Shown piece by piece: positions 1 to 6,739 of a DNA stretch of 21,826 nucleotides. How positions within the stretch are numbered: position 1 is the stretch's first letter; every line of letters starts with the position of its first letter. This stretch comes from Furfurilactobacillus curtus (GTDB lineage Bacteria; Bacillota; Bacilli; Lactobacillales; Lactobacillaceae). The stretch is taken from contig NZ_BQXO01000008.1 of assembly GCF_045862785.1 (NCBI RefSeq), forward strand, positions 1-21,826, read 5' to 3'. The translations under genes and the position numbers were made by a program. Below the pieces are notes generated by a model. That model was not told the origin of the DNA. It saw nothing but the letters and a program-made list of their open reading frames with translations, and did no database searches.

Positions 1-2618
1 CAGTGGTTCGAACAACACCGGTGACAGTAACACTGGTAACTCGAACTCCGGTTCAAACAATACTGGTGACAGCAATACTGGTAACTCGAACGGTGGCTCG
101 AACAACACTGGTGACAGCAACACAGGTAATTCAAACTCCGGCTCGAATAACACTGGTGATAGCAATACCGGTAACTCGAACTCTGGTTCAAACAACACCG
201 GTGACAGCAATACTGGTAACTCGAACAGTGGTTCGAACAACACCGGTGACAGCAACACTGGGAACAGTAACAGTGGTTCAAACAACACCGGTGACAGCAA
301 CACCGCTAACTCGAACTCTGGTTCAAACAACACTGGTGATAGCAACACAGGTAATTCAAACTCCGGCTCAAATAACACTGGTGATAGCAACACCGGTAAC
401 TCGAACTCTGGTTCAAACAACACCGGTGATTCCAACACTGGGAACAGTAACAGCGGTTCAAACAACACTGGTGACAACAACACCGGTAACTCGAACTCTG
501 GCTCGAATAACACCGGTGACAACAATACCGGTAACTCAAACAGTGGTAATTCGAACAGTGGTTCGAACAACACCGGTGACAGCAATACAGGTAACTCGAA
601 CAGTGGCTCGAATAACACTGGTGATAGCAACACTGGGAACAGCAACTCTGGCTCGAATAACACCGGTGACNNNNNNNNNNNNNNNNNNNNNNNNNNNNNN
701 NNNNNNNNNNNNNNNNNNNNNNNNNNNNNNNNNNNNNNNNNNNNNNNNNNNNNNNNNGAACTCTGGTTCAAACAACACCGGTGACAGCAACACCGGTAAT
801 TCGAACTCTGGCTCGAATAACACCGGTGACAGCAACACCGGTAACTCGAACTCTGGTTCAAACAACACTGGTGATAGCAACACAGGTAATTCAAACTCCG
901 GCTCAAACAACACTGGTGACAGCAACACAGGTAATTCAAACTCTGGCTCGAACAACACCGGTGACAGCAATACCGGTAACTCAAACAGTGGTAATTCGAA
1001 CAGTGGTTCGAACAACACCGGTGACAGTAACACTGGTAACTCGAACTCCGGTTCAAACAATACTGGTGACAGCAATACTGGTAACTCGAACTCTGGTTCA
1101 AACAACACTGGTGACAGCAACACAGGTAATTCAAACTCCGGCTCGAATAACACTGGTGACAGTAATACTGGGAACAGTAACAGTGGTTCGAATAACACTG
1201 GCGATTCCAACACCGGTAACTCAAACTCTGGTTCAAACAACACTGGTGACAGCAACACTGGGAATAGCAACTCTGGTTCGAACAACACCGGTGATAACAA
1301 CATTGGTGACAATAACACCGGTAACAACAACACCGGTTCGAACAATACTGGGAATAATAATGTTGGTAACGGAAACGTTGGTGATAATTTGATTGGTGAT
1401 AATTTGGCTAATCCGGTTATGACAACAAAGCCAGCCACTGGTGTTAGTGGCATTTATCAATGGAAGCCTGGTGATAGTTTGACTTCATTAGTCGATGATC
1501 ATGGGCAAGCGGTTGATCTCAGTACAGTTGAGTTCCGGAAAGTTGACCAGCTTGATTCGGTTGACACTATTCCAAGTAACGTAATTGAATACACGGTCAC
1601 TGGCTCACTAACTGATGTCGGAACCGCAACAATCGCGTTTGCCTGGGGTAATGTTAAAGACGGTAAAGGAAACTATGTTACTGGCACATCGACAGTAACA
1701 TTGACTCAGACGCAAGCCGACATGGTGGTTAAGGATAGTTCACAACCTGTTGGCAACGACTGGACACCGGCCCAAAACCTTTTGAAGGTTATTGACGCGA
1801 ACGGAAATGAAGTTCCTCTGGATCAGATTGCGTTTGTCCATGTGGATCAATTCGACACACTCATCACCGATAATGTAATTGAATGGACTGGTACTGTTGA
1901 CATCAACCAACCGGGAACTTATACCATTACAGTTGGATTCTCCGATCCGGTCATTAAGACATTTACGGTAACTGTCTTGGCTGGTTCTGACACTGGTAAC
2001 TCGAGCTCCGGCAACAGTAACAGCGGTTCGAACAACACTGGCAACTCAAACTCGGGTAACAGTAACAGTGGTTCAAACAACACCGGTAACTCGAGCTCCG
2101 GCAACAGTAACAGCGGTTCGAACAACACTGGCAACTCAAACTCGGGTAACAGTAACAGTGGTTCAAACAACACCGGCAACTCGAACTCCGGCAACAGTAA
2201 CAGCGGTTCGAACAACACTGGCAACTCAAATTCGGGTAACAGTAACAGTGGCGCGAACAACACTGGCAACTCAAACTCGGGTAACAGTAACAGTGGTTCC
2301 AATAACACTGGAGTTTCTAACTCTGGTAACAACAATGGTGGTTCTAACCATGCTGGAACTGGTTCAACCAACGAACAGGGCCCAATCGGTTTGGAAAATC
2401 AGCCTAAAACACCGAAATTTGGTGTTAGTCAGATGGTTGCTAATGTGACTCGAGCGGGCTCTGGTTCGCAGAATAAAGACACTAAGCAATCTGCTAATGA
2501 ACAGGCTGGCTTGCCAGAAACTGATGCGACTTCAGACGATGCGCTATTAATGGTTGGTCTAACTGGATTAATTGCTGCATTAGGATTGTTGGGAACTAAG
2601 AAACGTCGTCATGACTAG
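1..2618 (+). CDS. Wall-anchored Ser/Thr/Asn/Gly-rich repeat adhesin, 3' part
   Basis: This is the C-terminal part of a large surface protein whose start lies outside the window. The real reading frame begins at base 2 and encodes about 15 copies of a 15-residue unit of the type SGSNNTGDSNTGNSN. After the N gap the same unit continues in the frame starting at 759. Next come two Ig-like domains (about 1410-1713 and 1714-1985); the second has the WTPAQNLL...DANGNEVPLDQI pattern of bacterial Ig-like group 3 domains. A second 15-residue repeat array, a Lys/Gln-rich segment and a wall anchor follow. The anchor is LPETD (2511-2525), a hydrophobic stretch and the tail KKRRHD. About 40% of array residues are Ser or Thr, so the arrays suit O-glycosylation by the enzymes encoded downstream; that link is inferred. 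The N-terminus is probably a KxYKxGKxW signal, as in the adhesin at 14672, but it is not seen. Confidence 0.88.
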   Translation, partial: VVRTTPVTVTLVTRTPVQTILVTAILVTRTVARTTLVTATQVIQTPARITLVIAIPVTRTLVQTTPVTAILVTRTVVRTTPVTATLGTVTVVQTTPVTATPLTRTLVQTTLVIATQVIQTPAQITLVIATPVTRTLVQTTPVIPTLGTVTAVQTTLVTTTPVTRTLARITPVTTIPVTQTVVIRTVVRTTPVTAIQVTRTVARITLVIATLGTATLARITPVXXXXXXXXXXXXXXXXXXXXXXXXXXXXXXNSGSNNTGDSNTGNSNSGSNNTGDSNTGNSNSGSNNTGDSNTGNSNSGSNNTGDSNTGNSNSGSNNTGDSNTGNSNSGNSNSGSNNTGDSNTGNSNSGSNNTGDSNTGNSNSGSNNTGDSNTGNSNSGSNNTGDSNTGNSNSGSNNTGDSNTGNSNSGSNNTGDSNTGNSNSGSNNTGDNNIGDNNTGNNNTGSNNTGNNNVGNGNVGDNLIGDNLANPVMTTKPATGVSGIYQWKPGDSLTSLVDDHGQAVDLSTVEFRKVDQLDSVDTIPSNVIEYTVTGSLTDVGTATIAFAWGNVKDGKGNYVTGTSTVTLTQTQADMVVKDSSQPVGNDWTPAQNLLKVIDANGNEVPLDQIAFVHVDQFDTLITDNVIEWTGTVDINQPGTYTITVGFSDPVIKTFTVTVLAGSDTGNSSSGNSNSGSNNTGNSNSGNSNSGSNNTGNSSSGNSNSGSNNTGNSNSGNSNSGSNNTGNSNSGNSNSGSNNTGNSNSGNSNSGANNTGNSNSGNSNSGSNNTGVSNSGNNNGGSNHAGTGSTNEQGPIGLENQPKTPKFGVSQMVANVTRAGSGSQNKDTKQSANEQAGLPETDATSDDALLMVGLTGLIAALGLLGTKKRRHD
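2..1409 (+). repeat. 45-bp tandem repeat array A of the first adhesin
   Basis: The 45-bp units encode 15 residues (N,S,N,S,G,S,N,N,T,G,D,S,N,T,G in one phase). Protein sequence is almost invariant while codons vary at third positions. One place on each side of the gap carries an extra NSG-type insertion (about 536-560 and 980-1000). From about 1280 the units decay into NNIGDNNTGNNN-like variants before the first Ig-like domain. Bases 1-90 recur without a mismatch at 1001-1090. The array contains the assembly gap, so the true copy number is unknown. Confidence 0.95.
671..757. other. Assembly gap (87 N) with wrong length modulo 3
   Basis: A run of 87 unknown bases sits inside repeat array A. 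The coding frame before it has codons starting at 2, 5 ... 668, and after it at 759, so 88 bases separate complete codons. That is not a multiple of three. A gap two bases longer or one base shorter would restore one continuous frame. The simplest reading is an estimated gap size across near-identical repeats, not a true frameshift. Confidence 0.95.
1989..2350 (+). repeat. 45/90-bp repeat array B near the wall anchor
   Basis: Units of 45 bp encode 15 residues of the type NSNSGNSNSGSNNTG, without the Asp seen in array A. Two synonymous 45-bp versions alternate, making a 90-bp higher-order unit: 1998-2087 and 2088-2177 agree at 89 of 90 bases, and a third more diverged copy follows at 2178-2267. 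The array links the Ig-like pair to the wall anchor and probably acts as a glycosylated stalk. Confidence 0.92.
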
Positions 2619-2638
2619 AAAATTTAATGACTGACGTA

Positions 2639-2670
2639 AAGAAGGACTCGCAATTTTGCGGGTCCTTCTT
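2639..2670 (+). terminator. Rho-independent terminator of the first adhesin
   Basis: A 14-bp stem with one G-T wobble (AAGAAGGACTCGCA against TGCGGGTCCTTCTT) closes a 4-base loop, 20 bases after the adhesin stop codon. The 3' side is T-rich (CCTTCTTACTT). It should isolate the adhesin transcript from the enzyme cluster. Confidence 0.85.
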
Positions 2671-2691
2671 ACTTACATAATTCATTTTTGA

Positions 2692-2841
2692 ATGATCGAA
2701 AGGAAATGGGTGTTTTTAGGTAATAAACGTCGTCGTCCATGGTCTATAAGCATGATAAAACAGGCGAATTGGTACTACTTGAGTGGTATAGTTAAAGTAG
2801 TAGAACAGTTACGTATCGATGTATTTTTTGATAATGATTGA
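2692..2841 (+). pseudogene. Possible relic of a glycosyltransferase N-terminus (49 codons)
   Basis: A 49-codon open frame in the spacer ends with WYYLSGIVKVVEQLRIDVFF. This resembles the N-terminus shared by the downstream glycosyltransferases, for example YYQLSGIEIAQKQRLNLF at the start of the gene at 3727, if one residue is inserted after VVEQ. The first half (MIERKWVFLGNKRRRPWS) has no clear counterpart. No convincing ribosome binding site precedes the ATG at 2692 or the one at 2752, and the hairpin at 2773-2802 overlaps the similar part. A decayed paralogue fragment is one explanation; chance similarity over about 20 residues is the other. Confidence 0.3.
2773..2802 (+). promoter_or_regulatory. 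Inverted repeat and possible extended -10 promoter
   Basis: TACTACTT (2773-2780) and AAGTAGTA (2795-2802) form a perfect 8-bp inverted repeat around a 14-base loop. Inside it lies TGGTATAGT (2784-2792), a one-mismatch extended -10 element, but no good -35 box is found upstream. This is the best promoter candidate for the enzyme cluster starting at 2882, and the repeat could be an operator over it. Both roles are guesses from sequence alone. Confidence 0.35.
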
Positions 2842-2881
2842 TAATATGGTGGAGGAAATGCCAGATATTTTGGAGGCCTAA

Positions 2882-3688
2882 ATGAATTACGTTTTTATAA
2901 ATTGGTATGACGAAATGGATGATCGCTTGATGACGGCACTTTCTCGAGCTGAAGCATTAGCTGGTCAGTCTCAAGTAGTTGTTTTGAATTATAATCGTTT
3001 CTTTCATCGCGACCTTCAGCAACAACAGCAATGGTTCAGTCATGTGGATCAAAATATGTTCGATGTCTTAAATCAAACGATGGTTAAACCAGATAACCCG
3101 TCGAGCTTGGCCGATTTACGAATCATGGCCGATGAGCCGACTGTACGACAGGATAACGTGATCTATTTTTTTCAAAACGGGCGTAAATTATTGGCGGTGA
3201 CGTTATTTCAAAATAGCAAAAATGATGCCGAATTGGTCGACAGCGTTCACTACTTTGATCCGTTTGGTAATGAAATCTCTGGTGACTATTATGATGTTCG
3301 TGGATTTAAGAGTATGAGTGTGATCAATGGTGTGAACGGCGGGGTTGCGCAAGAAGTGATGTTCGATTTATCCGGACACGAAAAGACTATCTTTTTTTAC
3401 CAACAGGTTCACGATGATGTGACTAATACCATGATTCAACATTATGATGAACAAATGGCATCATTTACCAGTCGAGAGCAGTTGATTAGCTACTTTTGCC
3501 GTCAGTACGGAGTTAAGGAACATGACACCGTGCTGTTACCAAAGTCATTAAATTTTTTGAATGGTAGTCTACCTACTGCCAATGTTTGGCAATGGGATGA
3601 TCAAGCATTAAGGTCATTGGCACGAGATAACGCCGTACTTACTTGGAATAAGTTAGATCAAACGTCTTTGTCAAAATTATTGAAATGA
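2882..3688 (+). CDS. Stand-alone GtfA/TarM-type N-terminal module protein (268 aa)
   Basis: This short protein matches only the N-terminal half of the glycosyltransferases encoded next to it. It starts MNYVF where they start M(N/Y)YF. It has NYNRFFHRDL where they have RYNRF, and carries the core DYYDVRGFKSMSVINGVNGG (residues about 138-157) followed by VMFDLSGHEK. It stops where their GT-B fold would resume: there is no conserved His, no R-x4-K and no EX7E motif, and the LSGIE nucleotide-loop motif is missing. It cannot be a glycosyltransferase by itself. A TGGAGG ribosome binding site precedes the ATG. The clean ends and absence of decay suggest a functional adaptor, comparable in idea to the non-catalytic partner (GtfB) of SRRP glycosyltransferase complexes, but this is inference. 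Confidence 0.8.
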   Translation: MNYVFINWYDEMDDRLMTALSRAEALAGQSQVVVLNYNRFFHRDLQQQQQWFSHVDQNMFDVLNQTMVKPDNPSSLADLRIMADEPTVRQDNVIYFFQNGRKLLAVTLFQNSKNDAELVDSVHYFDPFGNEISGDYYDVRGFKSMSVINGVNGGVAQEVMFDLSGHEKTIFFYQQVHDDVTNTMIQHYDEQMASFTSREQLISYFCRQYGVKEHDTVLLPKSLNFLNGSLPTANVWQWDDQALRSLARDNAVLTWNKLDQTSLSKLLK

Positions 3689-3726
3689 ACAAAAACGTTG
3701 TGAATGGTAGGGGGTGTTGATCAGGT

Positions 3727-5208
3727 ATGAATTACTTTGTTACGAACCAACTATACTATCAACTATCTGGTATCGAAATTGCCCAAAAGCAGCGTCTCAA
3801 TCTTTTTCACCAGCATAATGAAGCGGCTAAGATTATTACTGTTGAATATAGTGCTTACGGACATTTGAATTTAATGCATAACGGTTTGACTGATCGGCAG
3901 ACCATTAACTTATTTGATTATTTTCAAGAAGCCACTGTTGGTTTAGTCCCGATTGAAACGGCGGTTACTGTTGCGCGACTTGGCCGATTAACCGGTAATC
4001 CGAACGTTCAGCTCTTTCAGAATCGAGATGATGGCTTTAATTATCCCTTTGTTAGCCAACAGGTCAGCAGTGTCAATTGGTCTGATCCAACCACTGGACG
4101 CCCACTTCGCCAAGATTGGTATGATGTTCGGGGATTTAGATCAAGCAGCCATTTCTTCGATCAAGACGGTCGTGAAAATTGGGTGATTTATTGGAATTAT
4201 CGAACACAGAAGCCCGCAATCATCCATTGGCGGCGGTCTGGTTCATATCTATTGAATTATCAACGACGGCAATATAATTTTGAAAATTTTATTGCATTAA
4301 AGCGCTTTTTCTTTGATGAATTAGTTGAAACGCCAAATACGAGATTCTTTTCTGATCGTGCGGAAACCACCAATGCTGCTTTGTTTCAAATGAAACATCA
4401 GGTGATCATTTATATCATGCTACATTCCGCTCACACTTATGATCGAAATCAACCGTTAACATCACGTTTAAATAACTCGATGGCTTTCGAAATGCAACAT
4501 GCGGATCGATTCAAGGGGTTTATCACAGGGACTCCCCGACAAGCACAGGATGTTCAAGTTAGAACGGGTAAACCAGCCATTTCGATCCCGATAGGTTTTG
4601 TGAATAAACCAATCCCCGTTGAGCAATTAAATCCAGTCAGTCAGCGAGAGCAAACGGTGATTTATGTGTCACGTGTGAGTCGCGAAAAGAGAATTGAAGA
4701 TTTTATTCAAATCGTTGGCCAATTGCATGCCAAATTACCGGATTTACGTGCAGAAATTTGGGGTTATGTCACAGACGATGAATACTTTAGGGAATTGCAA
4801 GACCAAATTACGCGTTTGGGACTAAAGGAGGTTGTTTCATTTAAAGGTTTTACGCTCGATTTGACTCGCGTCTATCAGCGTGTCCGTTTATTAGTTTTAA
4901 CCAGCCGATATGAAGCATTTAATTTATCCATCATTGAAAGCATGACGCAAGGGACGCCGGTGGCTGCCTATGATGTTCATTACGGTCCCAAAGATATCAT
5001 TCAAGCTGGTGAAGATGGTTTCATTAGTGAGAGTGGCAACATTAATCAGATGGTCAATGGCATTACTAGCCTATTGATAGATGATGAGCAATGGACGCAA
5101 TTTAGTGAACGTGCCGCGCAAAATATCACGCGTTTTAACAGTGAAATGGTTTGGCAGCGATGGGATAATTTGCTTCAAAATGGCGTTCAATCACTACAGG
5201 AGGACTAG
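3727..5208 (+). CDS. Glycosyltransferase, GT4 family, TagE/GtfA-like (493 aa)
   Basis: This is a full-length retaining GT-B glycosyltransferase, probably using a UDP-sugar to modify Ser/Thr-rich adhesins or wall polymers. It opens with MNYFVTNQLYYQLSGIEIAQ, where the GIE loop belongs to the first Rossmann domain. The inserted beta-rich module has WYDVRGFRSSSHFFDQDG (about residues 138-155). The catalytic half has H233 (LHSAH), R316 and K321 (VSRVSREKR) for the nucleotide phosphates, and the EX7E pair E396/E404 followed by HYGPKD. The acceptor-side segment NQPLTSRLNNSMAFEMQHADR resembles that of the gene at 6740 more than those at 5215 and 8327. It lies 38 bases after the previous gene with a GGGGGTG ribosome binding site. 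Sugar and acceptor cannot be read from sequence. Confidence 0.88.
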   Translation: MNYFVTNQLYYQLSGIEIAQKQRLNLFHQHNEAAKIITVEYSAYGHLNLMHNGLTDRQTINLFDYFQEATVGLVPIETAVTVARLGRLTGNPNVQLFQNRDDGFNYPFVSQQVSSVNWSDPTTGRPLRQDWYDVRGFRSSSHFFDQDGRENWVIYWNYRTQKPAIIHWRRSGSYLLNYQRRQYNFENFIALKRFFFDELVETPNTRFFSDRAETTNAALFQMKHQVIIYIMLHSAHTYDRNQPLTSRLNNSMAFEMQHADRFKGFITGTPRQAQDVQVRTGKPAISIPIGFVNKPIPVEQLNPVSQREQTVIYVSRVSREKRIEDFIQIVGQLHAKLPDLRAEIWGYVTDDEYFRELQDQITRLGLKEVVSFKGFTLDLTRVYQRVRLLVLTSRYEAFNLSIIESMTQGTPVAAYDVHYGPKDIIQAGEDGFISESGNINQMVNGITSLLIDDEQWTQFSERAAQNITRFNSEMVWQRWDNLLQNGVQSLQED

Positions 5209-5214
5209 GTGATT

Positions 5215-6738
5215 ATGAATTACTTTTTAACAAATATGCTCGATTATAATTTAAGTGGGATTGAACAGGCGCAAATGGAACGGCTCCATTTATTTGATCG
5301 ACATCATCAGCCGAGTAAGATCATTGTCCGGCGATACAATCGCTTTTTGCAACTGAACGCGACACGAGCAGGCTTAAAGGATGGGGATTTTGTTGGTATG
5401 TACGATTTTTTCCAGCAGGCTATGTCAGCCAACGTGAAGCCCGCTAAAATAAAAGATTTAAAGTTAAATCAGCTAGAGGGTCCCATTCATGAGGCGAATA
5501 AATATACTTTTTTTCAAGCTGGCCGAATTGCCGTCGAAGTGATTTTGTTTCCGGATAGTAATGATTATCAGCGTGATCAAATTGACACCGTGCGTTATTT
5601 CAAACGCAATGGGCAATTAGCCCAAGCAGATTATTATGACGTACGCGGCTTTAAGAGCATGAGTGATCTTTATGGACGTGATGGTGGAGTCGCCCGCGAA
5701 ATTATGTATGATCCTAAAGGCCATGAGCGAATTGCGTCTGTCTATCAAGCACTACCAAATGGCAATATCGAAGCAACCGGATTCCAAGTTAACGATCAAG
5801 ATGGGCGCCACTTATTTGATGACGAGCCCGCGATGTTTGCTTACTTTTTAGACCGATTGAATTTGCTGGATGATGGCAATCGTTTCATCGATGACCGACC
5901 GAACTTAATTGATGATGGCCTGTTTCAGATGAAGACTTCAGCCACTGTTTATTGTTATTGGCACAATGTGTTTAGTCCGAACTATTTACAGCAACAACCG
6001 ACGGACGTTTATCAAACGTTGCAAAATCAGATTGACCATCAGGCCAAAATAGCCGGGTGGCTGACGCCAACCGCAACTGAAGCGGCTGCATTGGCAAAAG
6101 TATTGCCTGATGATGCCAAGGTTGACGTGGTTCCATCAATCGTGTTAGAGAATCTACCGGCCGAGGTGGCAAGTATTTCTAAGCGGCCAATGCGGTTAGT
6201 TGCTGCGACACGAATCGATGCGCAAAAGCAATTGGATCAAATGATCGCGGCGTTTGCGCAAATTGTGCGTGAACATCCACAGGCCCATTTAGATATCTTT
6301 GGTGATATTTCTGATCGTAATGTTCAGCGTGAATTGGATGACAGTGTGCGTCGTTTACGCTTGCAACGAGCGGTCACATTTCGCTCGTTTACGGCTAAAA
6401 AGCAAGACATGTTTGAATCAGCGCAACTTTACCTATTAACCAGTGCATACGAAGGCTTTAACCGGGGAATGGTCGAAGCAGCCAGTTTTGGTGTGCCAAC
6501 AGTAGGTTACGATCTGAATTACGGCCCCCGTGATTTTATTGACCCTGAAAATAGTGGTCTATTAACGCCGATAAATAACGTCAACGAGTTTGCCAAACAG
6601 ACGAGCCAATTACTGACTGATTCAGATCGCCTGATTGTGATGAGTCATTTGGCAAGACAACGCGCACAGCAATACGACGCTGAATCCATTTGGCGTGCTT
6701 ACACTGCAGCTGGGGTTGTTGATAGAAAAGAGGGATGA
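5215..6738 (+). CDS. Glycosyltransferase, GT4 family, TagE/GtfA-like (507 aa)
   Basis: This is the second full-length paralogue. I chose the ATG at 5215 over a GTG at 5209 because it gives the family N-terminus MNYFLTNMLDYNLSGIE; the AGGAGG at 5198-5203 lies inside the end of the previous gene, pointing to translational coupling. The inserted module has ADYYDVRGFKSMSDLYGRDG and MYDPKGHE. Catalytic-type residues are H250 (CYWHNVFSP), R333 and K338 (ATRIDAQKQ), and E413/E421 (YEGFNRGMVE), with LNYGPRDFI after them. The YWHN version of the His motif is shared with the gene at 8327 and is typical of the TagE branch, known for poly(glycerol phosphate) teichoic acid glucosylation and for protein glycosylation in Lactobacillus plantarum. 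An adhesin substrate is inferred from the neighbours; a teichoic acid substrate remains possible. Confidence 0.88.
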   Translation: MNYFLTNMLDYNLSGIEQAQMERLHLFDRHHQPSKIIVRRYNRFLQLNATRAGLKDGDFVGMYDFFQQAMSANVKPAKIKDLKLNQLEGPIHEANKYTFFQAGRIAVEVILFPDSNDYQRDQIDTVRYFKRNGQLAQADYYDVRGFKSMSDLYGRDGGVAREIMYDPKGHERIASVYQALPNGNIEATGFQVNDQDGRHLFDDEPAMFAYFLDRLNLLDDGNRFIDDRPNLIDDGLFQMKTSATVYCYWHNVFSPNYLQQQPTDVYQTLQNQIDHQAKIAGWLTPTATEAAALAKVLPDDAKVDVVPSIVLENLPAEVASISKRPMRLVAATRIDAQKQLDQMIAAFAQIVREHPQAHLDIFGDISDRNVQRELDDSVRRLRLQRAVTFRSFTAKKQDMFESAQLYLLTSAYEGFNRGMVEAASFGVPTVGYDLNYGPRDFIDPENSGLLTPINNVNEFAKQTSQLLTDSDRLIVMSHLARQRAQQYDAESIWRAYTAAGVVDRKEG

Positions 6739-6739
6739 A

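Noticed and set aside
3..670. Plus-strand Thr/Val-rich reading (MVRTTPVTVTLV...) as the protein start
   Set aside because: It is the wrong frame of the repeat; the true frame before the gap starts at base 2 and encodes the same Ser/Asn/Gly unit seen after the gap.
781..1392. Separate Thr/Val-rich gene inside the first adhesin
   Set aside because: It is an out-of-frame reading of array A with no ribosome binding site of its own.
1..1409. CRISPR array
   Set aside because: The regular short repeats are contiguous 45-bp coding units with no unique spacers.
536..1453. Long minus-strand open frame over array A (PVLLSPVLFEPEFEL-type protein)
   Set aside because: It is the antisense of the 45-bp repeat; repetitive sequence without stops in one unit has none in any copy. 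The same holds for the minus-strand frames over array B and at 21337-21810.
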